Shown one piece after another: positions 1 through 4,977 of a stretch of DNA of 6,550 bases. Positions within the stretch are counted from its first letter, which is position 1. Each line of letters opens with the position of its first letter. The DNA is from Paracoccaceae bacterium (lineage in GTDB: Bacteria > Pseudomonadota > Alphaproteobacteria > Rhodobacterales > Rhodobacteraceae), in contig JABGTH010000265.1 in assembly GCA_018647275.1 (NCBI GenBank), forward strand, positions 1 through 6,550, given 5' to 3'. A program made the position numbers and the translations under genes. The notes below the pieces were generated by a model. The model saw nothing but the letters and a program-made list of their open reading frames with translations. It was not told the origin of the DNA and searched no databases.

Positions 1-864
1 ACCGGATCTAACAACACAAAGACACCTGATATGGGTGTCTTCGATCTGGACACACGCGCGGGTCGCTACGTTTACTGGGGCATCCGTGAGCACGGCATGT
101 CCTCTGCGATGAACGGCATGGCGCTACACGGTGGTGTGCGTCCATACGGCGGAACGTTCATGTGCTTCACCGACTATGCGCGCCCAGCAATGCGCCTTGC
201 AGCCTTGATGAAAATCCCAACGGTTTTCGTTATGACGCACGACAGCATCGGCCTTGGCGAAGATGGCCCAACACACCAACCTGTTGAACACCTTGCAATT
301 TCACGTGCAACACCAAATACTTACGTGTTCCGCCCCGCGGACACTGTAGAGACGGCAGAAGCATGGGAAATCGCACTAACCACCAAAGAGACCCCTTCTG
401 TCTTGTCCCTAACACGCCAAGGTTTGCCAACGGTTCGTAACGAGCACAAAACCAAAAACCTGACCGCGCAAGGCGCTTATGTTTTGGCGGATTCAGAGGG
501 CAAACGTCAGGTTATTTTGATGGCCTCAGGGTCAGAAGTTGAGATCGCATTGGCGGCACGTGACATCCTACACGCGGAAGGGATCGGCACACGCGTTGTG
601 TCCATGCCATGTATGGAATTGTTCGCACAGCAAGACGAAAGCTACCGCAAACGCGTGCTTCCGGGCGGTCCAGTTCGTGTGGGTGTTGAAGCGGCTGTAC
701 GCCAAGGTTGGGACCAGTGGTTGCTGGGCGAACGTGGCAAATCTAACAAGGCTGATTTTGTTGGCATGGACAGCTTTGGTGCCTCTGCGCCAGCGGACGA
801 ATTATTCGAACAATTCAACATCACAGCGGCAAATGTGGCAGCGAAAGCCAAGGCGCTTATGTAA
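1..864 (+). CDS. tkt: Transketolase, C-terminal part (5' end outside window)
   Basis: Thiamine-diphosphate enzyme that moves two-carbon ketol units between sugar phosphates in the cytosol, linking the pentose phosphate pathway to glycolysis through glyceraldehyde 3-phosphate and fructose 6-phosphate. The frame is open from base 1, so the internal ATG at 31 is not the start; 287 residues are visible of a family usually near 670. Seen in order: GSNNTKT near the left edge, GIREHGM with the glutamate that activates the cofactor (visible residue 30), the transketolase signature GEDGPTHQPVEHLAISR (about residues 86-102), then the C-terminal domain ending in SFGASAPADELFEQF. These cover the end of the pyrimidine-binding domain and the whole C-terminal domain. 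It stops at TAA and is followed by a strong terminator, so it is not cotranscribed with the gap gene 600 bases on. Thr and Pro codons favour ACA and CCA, as in the second gap gene. Confidence 0.97.
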   Translation, partial: TGSNNTKTPDMGVFDLDTRAGRYVYWGIREHGMSSAMNGMALHGGVRPYGGTFMCFTDYARPAMRLAALMKIPTVFVMTHDSIGLGEDGPTHQPVEHLAISRATPNTYVFRPADTVETAEAWEIALTTKETPSVLSLTRQGLPTVRNEHKTKNLTAQGAYVLADSEGKRQVILMASGSEVEIALAARDILHAEGIGTRVVSMPCMELFAQQDESYRKRVLPGGPVRVGVEAAVRQGWDQWLLGERGKSNKADFVGMDSFGASAPADELFEQFNITAANVAAKAKALM

Positions 865-912
865 AGCGTTAACGCACCGTTCGGCGCTGCTGAACGGCTA
901 AAATGTACAAGA

Positions 913-947
913 GGGCGGGTGTTATGTACAATACACCCGCCCTTTTT
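913..947 (+). terminator. Intrinsic terminator after tkt
   Basis: Perfect 10-bp stem GGGCGGGTGT (913-922) / ACACCCGCCC (933-942) with a 10-base loop, followed directly by five T (943-947). It lies about 50 bases after the tkt stop. Two weaker symmetric elements precede it: the palindrome GCGTTAACGC (866-875) and a 6-bp hairpin CCGTTC (877-882) / GAACGG (892-897) with no T-tract. The lack of an A-run on the left side makes it one-directional. Confidence 0.93.
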
Positions 948-1225
948 ACGTCTGAAATGTGGGCGATGCTCAGAAACCGGCCCAAAACAAAGGCCAACAT
1001 CGCCAACTTTGAAAAGGGGGATCGCAATGTTCAAGTTTCCATTGAGTTCGATTCTCCTGTCAAAACTGAGCGGCCATCATGGTATCAGTTGGCTATTGGC
1101 CTTATCAAAAGCTACTTTTACCACTCCTACTGCCGTTCAAAATCATCTGGTACATCCCAAAAAACATCTTCAGCGAATGACTTAGCCTGAGTGTAGTTAA
1201 AGTTGTGGCACCCGCATGTTCAGAA
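948..1225. other. Intergenic stretch with no recognised gene
   Basis: No protein family is recognisable here on either strand. The best plus-strand candidate is a 52-residue frame from ATG 1027 to the stop at 1185. It has a good-looking AAGGGGG (1014-1020) six bases upstream, but its peptide (MFKFPLSSILLSKLSGHHG...) is low-complexity in character, matches nothing I know, and overlaps another open frame. On the minus strand, 1219-1127 holds about 30 codons in frame with the small ORF at 1402-1226, but only after two stop codons. This could be spacer or decayed coding sequence. Confidence 0.4.
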
Positions 1226-1402
1226 CTAGTCATACGGCCAGCACGTTGGTTGCTCATCACAACCACCCCCATCTCCATCTCCATCTCCATCTTTAGCTTT
1301 TTCCCACCCAATGCAAATCTTTGCACAAGTACCTCTACTTTTGTTAGCGCCATCATCGATGTTTGCGCTACCGTTGTCGCTAACAGTTTGATTTTGATCC
1401 AT
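1226..1402 (-). CDS. Putative 58-residue Cys- and Asp/Gly-rich protein
   Basis: Not recognised. Reading the minus strand from ATG at 1402 gives 58 codons and a TAG stop. An AAGAAAGGG purine tract (AAAGGG at 1407-1412) ends four bases before the ATG, an acceptable but short ribosome-site spacing. The peptide is polar and acidic. It begins MDQNQTVSDNGS, has a CAKIC motif (Cys26, Cys30), a KDGDGDGDGGG run at residues 37-47 from the hexanucleotide repeat, and two further cysteines (48, 54) in a tail ending TCWPYD. There is no signal peptide or membrane segment. Four cysteines in two pairs could bind metal or form disulfides, and the DGDGDG run is loosely reminiscent of calcium-binding loops; both are guesses. 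It is divergent from the gap gene at 1473, with about 70 bases between starts. The same frame continues past TAG and TGA for about 30 plausible codons (to 1127), so this may be the front of a decayed longer gene or chance. Confidence 0.3.
   Translation of the reverse strand: MDQNQTVSDNGSANIDDGANKSRGTCAKICIGWEKAKDGDGDGDGGGCDEQPTCWPYD
1269..1292. repeat. Hexanucleotide tandem repeat (CCATCT)x4
   Basis: Four perfect copies of CCATCT in a row. On the minus strand it lies inside the small ORF 1402-1226 and encodes alternating Asp-Gly. The unit length is a multiple of three, so copy-number change would lengthen or shorten the Asp-Gly run without breaking the frame. This is the only microsatellite-like tract in the window. 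Confidence 0.9.
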
Positions 1403-1472
1403 TTAACCCTTTCTTGATCAAACCCAGCCCCCTAAGAACATCATAGAAATTGGGTATTTCGAGGATTCTAAA

Positions 1473-2474
1473 ATGACAGTAAAAGTAGGCATCAACGGGT
1501 TTGGCCGCATCGGGCGCTGCACTCTGTCTCATATCTCGCAATCGCTGCGCAACGATATTGAAGTTGTTAAGGTCAATGCCACGGGGCCGTTGGCCACTGC
1601 TGCGCATCTGATCAAATATGACTCTGTCCATGGCCGTTATCCTCAGGACATCACCGTTGGCAATCGCACCCTTGATCTGGGACGCGGCGAGATCGAGATG
1701 TTCTCGACCTATAATATGGACGAGCTGGATTGGTCGGGTTGCGATGTTGTGCTGGAATGCACCGGCAATTTTAACGACGGGCACAAAGCCAAAAAGCATA
1801 TCGAGCACGGTGCGAAACGTGTGCTGCTGTCTGCCCCCGGTAAAAATGTGGATAAAACCGTGGTGTTTGGCGTCAACGACGAGCTGATGGCGGCCAATGA
1901 CACGATGATCTCAAATGGGTCCTGCACCACCAACTGCCTTGCGCCGCTGGCCAAAGTGTTGGACGCAGCATTCGGCATTGAGTCTGGCATCATGACCACG
2001 ATCCACAGCTATACCGGCGACCAACCCACCCTAGATCGCCGCCACGACGATCTATACCGCGCCCGCGCTGCGGCTATGGCGATGATCCCCACGTCAACGG
2101 GTGCTGCCAAGGCGCTGGGTGAAGTGCTCCCGCAGCTTAAGGGCAAATTGGACGGCTCTGCGATGCGCGTCCCTACCCCCAACGTTTCGGCTGTCGACCT
2201 GACGTTTTATGCCAAGCGCGATGTAACGGTCGAAGAAGTAAACGCCGCTATTGCCAAGGCTGCCGCGGGTCCGATGGGCCGTGTCTTAGCCTATGACGAT
2301 GAAGAAAAGGTGTCGATCGATTTTAACCACACTGAGCACAGCTCGATCTTTGCCCCTGACCAGACCAAGGTCGTGGGTGGCCGCATGGTGCGTGTGCTTG
2401 CGTGGTATGACAATGAATGGGCGTTCTCTGTGCGCATGGCCGATGTGGCTGTTGCGATGGGCCAGTTAGATTAA
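1473..2474 (+). CDS. gap: Type I glyceraldehyde-3-phosphate dehydrogenase, predicted NADP-preferring (GapB-like)
   Basis: Cytosolic enzyme interconverting glyceraldehyde 3-phosphate and 1,3-bisphosphoglycerate. 333 residues, the normal family length. The start is fixed by GAGGA (1461-1465) seven bases upstream and by the Rossmann motif GINGFGRIGR at residues 6-15. Catalytic Cys151 lies in SNGSCTTNC and His178 in TTIHSY; the C-terminal WYDNEW (311-316) is present. Oddities: the Asp that contacts the adenosine ribose in NAD enzymes (Asp36 in the paralogue at 2813) is Ala36 here (VNATGP). The two positions matching Leu187-Pro188 of the Bacillus enzyme are Arg189-Arg190. Gly149 replaces the usual Ala before Ser-Cys. 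Loss of the Asp with added positive charge suggests NADP binding, as in the gluconeogenic GapB, which also has Asn-Ala here; that role is inferred. It uses Pro codons CCC/CCT/CCG where its paralogue uses CCA. No convincing promoter was found upstream. Confidence 0.95.
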   Translation: MTVKVGINGFGRIGRCTLSHISQSLRNDIEVVKVNATGPLATAAHLIKYDSVHGRYPQDITVGNRTLDLGRGEIEMFSTYNMDELDWSGCDVVLECTGNFNDGHKAKKHIEHGAKRVLLSAPGKNVDKTVVFGVNDELMAANDTMISNGSCTTNCLAPLAKVLDAAFGIESGIMTTIHSYTGDQPTLDRRHDDLYRARAAAMAMIPTSTGAAKALGEVLPQLKGKLDGSAMRVPTPNVSAVDLTFYAKRDVTVEEVNAAIAKAAAGPMGRVLAYDDEEKVSIDFNHTEHSSIFAPDQTKVVGGRMVRVLAWYDNEWAFSVRMADVAVAMGQLD

Positions 2475-2487
2475 GCCACGGGCTTAA
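2471..2487 (+). other. Small perfect hairpin over the first gap stop codon
   Basis: TTAAGCC (2471-2477) and GGCTTAA (2481-2487) form a 7-bp stem with a 3-base loop that includes the TAA stop of the first gap gene. No T-tract follows, so it is unlikely to terminate alone. It may protect the mRNA 3' end or act with the larger hairpin at 2511-2536. Confidence 0.6.
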
Positions 2488-2510
2488 CAAAGCTACACTT
2501 GCGAGATTGG

Positions 2511-2550
2511 GGTAAGGCTGGCATGTCAGCCCTACCATTTCGTTGTTTTA
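2511..2550 (+). terminator. Probable weak terminator or leader hairpin
   Basis: GGTAAGGCTG (2511-2520) pairs with CAGCCCTACC (2527-2536): nine of ten pairs plus one A·C mismatch, loop GCATGT. A T-rich but interrupted tail (ATTTCGTTGTTTT) follows. It lies 37 bases after the first gap stop, so it could end that transcript. It also sits just before the ribosome site of the small membrane ORF at 2562, so partial read-through or regulation of that ORF is possible. Confidence 0.55.
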
Positions 2551-2561
2551 GGCCTGATGCC

Positions 2562-2705
2562 ATGACAAACCCAATCGCATTCGTTCTTGGTCTGATTATC
2601 GTGATCGGTCTGTGTGTTGATTTTTTTATGAGCTACACCGCCTACCTTATCTTTTTAACGAAAAAACTCGCTGAATTCACAGAATGGCTGGCTTTCTGGC
2701 GCTAA
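2562..2705 (+). CDS. 47-residue single-span membrane protein
   Basis: Small protein of unknown function. The ATG at 2562 follows TAGG (2549-2552) by nine bases. It is preferred over an in-frame upstream start because hydrophobicity begins just after MTNP and the upstream codons cross the hairpin at 2511-2536. Residues 4-22 (PIAFVLGLIIVIGLCVDFF) form one strong transmembrane helix. Residues 24-32 are moderately hydrophobic and the tail TKKLAEFTEWLAFWR looks like an amphipathic, membrane-lying helix. With little charge before the helix and Lys-Lys after it, the C-terminus is probably cytoplasmic. From memory, similar short proteins ending in EW(V/L)AFWR occur in Rhodobacterales, but I cannot check this. 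It lies between two GAPDH genes on the same strand, possibly read through from the first gap gene. It could be a small membrane anchor or modulator; no function is assigned. Confidence 0.65.
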   Translation: MTNPIAFVLGLIIVIGLCVDFFMSYTAYLIFLTKKLAEFTEWLAFWR

Positions 2706-2725
2706 ACGCTGGTGAGGTTTCACGG

Positions 2726-2764
2726 TTGACAAAACCTTCAAAATGACAATGTTAGCGTTAACAT
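2726..2764 (+). promoter_or_regulatory. Second gap promoter with LacI-type operator
   Basis: A consensus -35 TTGACA (2726-2731) is followed, at the usual 17-base distance, by a poor -10 that falls inside the palindrome ATGTTAGCGTTAACAT (2749-2764). The palindrome has half-sites ATGTTA / TAACAT around a central GCGT, symmetric at 14 of 16 positions, the usual form of LacI/GalR-family operators with a central CG. An operator covering the -10 and start region suggests repression of the GAPDH gene at 2813. A LacI-family carbon regulator of the CceR kind is one candidate; that identity is a guess. Confidence 0.65.
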
Positions 2765-2782
2765 GAATTTGTCATATATGAC
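2743..2782. repeat. Nested inverted repeats around the second gap operator
   Basis: ATGACAA (2743-2749) and TTGTCAT (2769-2775) form a 7-bp inverted repeat enclosing the LacI-like palindrome. The right arm also belongs to a perfect 12-bp palindrome GTCATATATGAC (2771-2782). So TGTCAT/ATGACA occurs three times in 40 bases in the promoter and leader of the second gap gene. This could be a second regulator's site or an mRNA leader structure. Confidence 0.6.
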
Positions 2783-2812
2783 GAGCGACACCGTTAAAGA
2801 AGGAACCCGCAC

Positions 2813-3814
2813 ATGACCACTAAAATTGCAATCAACGGATTTGGCCGTATTGGCCGTAACGTATTGCGCGCACTGCTTGAATCAGGTCGCACAGATTTGG
2901 AAGTTGTGGCGATCAATGACCTTGGTCCCGTTGAAACAAACGCACACCTGCTGCGTTTTGATTCCGTCCACGGCCGTTTCCCAGGCACCGTAACAACAAC
3001 CGAAGATACAATTGACGCAGGCCGTGGCCCAATGCGCGTGACTGCAATCCGCAACCCAGCCGACCTGCCATGGTCTGATGTTGACGTTGTGATGGAATGT
3101 ACCGGTATCTTCACATCCAAAGAGGCCTGTCAGGCCCACCTTGATAACGGTTCAACCCGCGTTCTGATTTCAGCGCCAGGCAAAGACGCAGACAAAACAA
3201 TCGTTTACGGTGTAAACCACGATACATTGACTGCAGACGACTACGTTGTTTCCAACGCGTCCTGCACAACCAACTGCCTGTCCCCTGTTGCTAAGGTCTT
3301 GAACGATGCCATCGGCATCAACAAAGGCTTTATGACCACAATCCACAGCTATACAGGCGACCAGCCAACGTTAGATACGATGCACAAAGATCTATATCGC
3401 GGTCGCGCTGCAGCATTGTCTATGATCCCAACATCTACGGGCGCTGCTAAGGCTGTTGGCCTTGTATTGCCTGAATTGAACGGCAAACTGGACGGCGTTG
3501 CGATCCGCGTTCCAACACCAAACGTATCTTGTGTGGATCTGACGTTCGAATCGTCACGCGACACTACCGTTGAAGAAGTAAACACAGCTATCCGCGCAGC
3601 AGCTGATGGCCCGTTGAAGGGTGTTCTTGCCTACACTGACCTTCCAATGGTCAGCACAGACTTCAACCACGATCCTGCATCTTCCACGTTCCACAACGAC
3701 CAAACTAAGGTTCTGGATGGCAACATGGTGCGCATCTTGACGTGGTATGACAACGAGTGGGGTTTCTCGAACCGCATGTTGGACACAGCCGTTAAGATGG
3801 GCAGCTTCGCTTAA
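2813..3814 (+). CDS. gap: Type I glyceraldehyde-3-phosphate dehydrogenase, NAD-type
   Basis: Phosphorylating GAPDH of glycolysis, 333 residues. Start supported by GAAGGA (2799-2804) eight bases before the ATG and by INGFGRIGR at residues 7-15. Asp36 in VAINDLGP is the ribose-binding Asp of NAD enzymes. Catalytic Cys151 is in SNASCTTNC, His178 in TTIHSY, and WYDNEW is at 311-316. The positions matching Leu187-Pro188 of the Bacillus enzyme are Thr189-Met190. By hand count it is identical to the first gap product at about 200 of 333 gapless positions (60%), so the pair is an old duplication or separate acquisition rather than a recent copy. Codon choice is skewed (Pro CCA, Thr ACA, Val GTT), as in tkt, fitting high expression. 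Its own promoter and operator lie at 2726-2764 and a strong terminator at 3840-3870, so it is probably monocistronic. Confidence 0.97.
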   Translation: MTTKIAINGFGRIGRNVLRALLESGRTDLEVVAINDLGPVETNAHLLRFDSVHGRFPGTVTTTEDTIDAGRGPMRVTAIRNPADLPWSDVDVVMECTGIFTSKEACQAHLDNGSTRVLISAPGKDADKTIVYGVNHDTLTADDYVVSNASCTTNCLSPVAKVLNDAIGINKGFMTTIHSYTGDQPTLDTMHKDLYRGRAAALSMIPTSTGAAKAVGLVLPELNGKLDGVAIRVPTPNVSCVDLTFESSRDTTVEEVNTAIRAAADGPLKGVLAYTDLPMVSTDFNHDPASSTFHNDQTKVLDGNMVRILTWYDNEWGFSNRMLDTAVKMGSFA

Positions 3815-3839
3815 GGCAAAACCAACCTTTGAGACAAAG

Positions 3840-3870
3840 AAAAAGGTGCGCTTTCGGGCGCACCTTTTTT
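3840..3870. terminator. Bidirectional terminator between convergent gap and coaD
   Basis: Perfect stem GGTGCGC (3845-3851) / GCGCACC (3858-3864), loop TTTCGG, flanked by five A on the left (3840-3844) and six T on the right (3865-3870). It works in both orientations: 26 bases past the gap stop on the plus strand and about 30 bases past the coaD stop on the minus strand. Confidence 0.95.
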
Positions 3871-3898
3871 GTTGGTAAATCGTCAGAATTGATACAGA

Positions 3899-4390
3899 TT
3901 AGCCCAAGCGTTCTTTCAGCTTTTGGTTCACCAACGGTGTTACAAACTTGCTGACGTCGCCATCAAGACGGGCAATTTCTTTTACCAGCTTGGATGCGAT
4001 TGCTTGATGCTTTGCCTCGGCCATCAAGAAGACAGTTTCAACACTATCATCCAGCACACGGTTCATGCCAACCATCTGATATTCATACTCAAAATCGGCT
4101 ACAGCGCGAAGGCCACGAATGATCATAGTTGCCCCAACATCATGGGCGCAATCGATCAAAAGGTTCTCAAAGGGGTGTGCGACGATCTCTGTGCCTGTCT
4201 GTTCTGACAACTTGGCGCACTCGGCTTCAATCATCGCCACGCGTTCCTCAAGGGTAAACAACGGCCCCTTGTCGCGGTTAATCGCAACACCAATGACCAA
4301 GCGGTCCACCAGCATGCTGGCGCGGCGTATAATATCAACGTGACCCAGAGTTATCGGGTCAAAGGTTCCTGGGTATAGTCCTACGCGCAT
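3899..4390 (-). CDS. coaD: Phosphopantetheine adenylyltransferase
   Basis: Transfers AMP from ATP to 4'-phosphopantetheine, giving dephospho-CoA and pyrophosphate, the fourth step of CoA synthesis from pantothenate, in the cytosol. 163 residues from the ATG at 4390, matching the family (E. coli about 159). That start is chosen over an upstream in-frame ATG at 4429 because GGAG (4398-4401) lies seven bases before it and the protein then begins directly with MRVGLYPGTFDPITLGH, the N-terminal nucleotidylyltransferase motif with the TxGH signature. Further motifs: NRDKGPLFTLEERV (about 39-52), RGLRAVADFEYEYQM (about 92-106, substrate and nucleotide binding), and ASKLVKEIA (about 131-139), equivalent to the family's SSxLVKE. 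It is convergent with gap and shares its terminator. The 95-base gap to the upstream CBS gene holds a LacI-like operator (4458-4471). Confidence 0.97.
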   Translation of the reverse strand: MRVGLYPGTFDPITLGHVDIIRRASMLVDRLVIGVAINRDKGPLFTLEERVAMIEAECAKLSEQTGTEIVAHPFENLLIDCAHDVGATMIIRGLRAVADFEYEYQMVGMNRVLDDSVETVFLMAEAKHQAIASKLVKEIARLDGDVSKFVTPLVNQKLKERLG

Positions 4391-4457
4391 GGCCACGCTC
4401 CGTGACATAATTAAGTTGCGCGCAAGCAATCATTTTGCGCCAAAGATTGCAAGCGAG

Positions 4458-4471
4458 TGTTAGCGTCAACA
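4458..4471. promoter_or_regulatory. LacI-like operator copy upstream of coaD
   Basis: TGTTAGCGTCAACA matches the core of the second gap operator, TGTTAGCGTTAACA (2750-2763), at 13 of 14 positions. It lies in the 95-base space between the CBS gene stop and the coaD start, 68 bases before the coaD ATG. Read on the minus strand it contains TTGACG, which could serve as a -35; I found no good matching -10, so promoter overlap is uncertain. Confidence 0.5.
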
Positions 4472-4485
4472 GACCAACAAAAAGC

Positions 4486-4920
4486 CTAGTGACCCATTAT
4501 CATGCCCTCAAGCGCATCTTTCTCCATCGCCAATTCACTTAGCCGCGCTTTTACAACGTCACCAATCGTTATCAAGCCAACCATATCCCCTGCTTCTACC
4601 ACGGGCATGTGGCGAAAACGGCCCTCTGTCATCATCTTCAAAACGTTGTCTGCGCTTTCATTACGCGAACAGGTCACAAGCTTAGAGGTCATGTAGGTGT
4701 CAACTTTATCCATCAGACAGCTGGCGCCTCGATTGGCAATTGCGCGCACGATATCACGTTCGGACAAAATGCCCTTTGCGTCCTTACCAGTCTGAGAAAT
4801 AACAACGGTACCAATCTTACGGTCCGAAAGTATTTTTGCCGCTTCTGAGACCAAAGACCCTGATTTCACAGTGACAACTGCATCGTCAGGTTTTGACTTT
4901 AGAATTTGATATACCAGCAT
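4486..4920 (-). CDS. Two-CBS-domain protein
   Basis: A 144-residue stand-alone pair of CBS domains with no attached enzyme or transporter. CBS pairs usually bind adenine nucleotides (AMP, ATP, SAM or NAD) and act as energy-state sensors; the ligand and partner here are unknown. CBS1 spans about residues 8-62, ending in GILSERDIVRAIA, and CBS2 about 74-128, ending in GLITIGDVVKARL; GRFRHMPVVE is the conserved core of the second. It ends MEKDALEGMIMGH, which I recall from Rhodobacterales homologues. The start is clear: AGGAGA (4927-4932) lies six bases upstream. The -35 of its near-consensus promoter overlaps the lysR stop, so it is probably transcribed separately from lysR even though they are only 54 bases apart. 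No terminator is evident before coaD, so read-through into coaD is possible. Confidence 0.9.
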   Translation of the reverse strand: MLVYQILKSKPDDAVVTVKSGSLVSEAAKILSDRKIGTVVISQTGKDAKGILSERDIVRAIANRGASCLMDKVDTYMTSKLVTCSRNESADNVLKMMTEGRFRHMPVVEAGDMVGLITIGDVVKARLSELAMEKDALEGMIMGH

Positions 4921-4949
4921 AGATACTCTCCTAAAATATGTAGTGAATA

Positions 4950-4977
4950 ATTATAGGGTTGCCGCAAAAGTTGTCTA
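4950..4977 (-). promoter_or_regulatory. Sigma-70 promoter of the CBS gene
   Basis: On the minus strand: -35 TAGACA (4977-4972, five of six consensus bases), 16-base spacer, -10 TATAAT (4955-4950, perfect). The start of transcription would fall near 4943, giving a leader of about 23 bases that contains the AGGAGA ribosome site. The TAG of the -35 is the lysR stop codon. This is the best promoter match in the window. Confidence 0.8.

Noticed and set aside
866..875. GCGTTAACGC palindrome after tkt sharing AGCGTTAAC with the gap operator
   Set aside because: The symmetry centre is different (TTAA instead of CG), it lies just after a stop codon, and no promoter is near; probably chance.
1027..1185. 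52-residue plus-strand ORF with AAGGGGG upstream
   Set aside because: The peptide has no recognisable features, overlaps other open frames, and has no promoter; good ribosome site alone is not enough.
1342..1385. TGTTAGCG (1342-1349) and CGCTAACA (1378-1385), half-sites like the gap operator, upstream of the first gap gene
   Set aside because: The arms are 28 bases apart with no paired second half, and both lie inside the putative small ORF, so an operator is not supported.
1205..1417. Plus-strand 70-residue ORF with Ile-Ser repeats
   Set aside because: GTG start without a ribosome site; the repeats are the antisense reading of the Asp-Gly tract.
4416..4425. TTGCGCGCAA palindrome upstream of coaD
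   Set aside because: Short, GC-alternating and without a second copy; no basis to call it a site.
4391..4429. 13-residue N-terminal extension of CoaD from the ATG at 4429
   Set aside because: No ribosome site precedes it, whereas the ATG at 4390 has GGAG at seven bases and gives the family-typical N-terminus.
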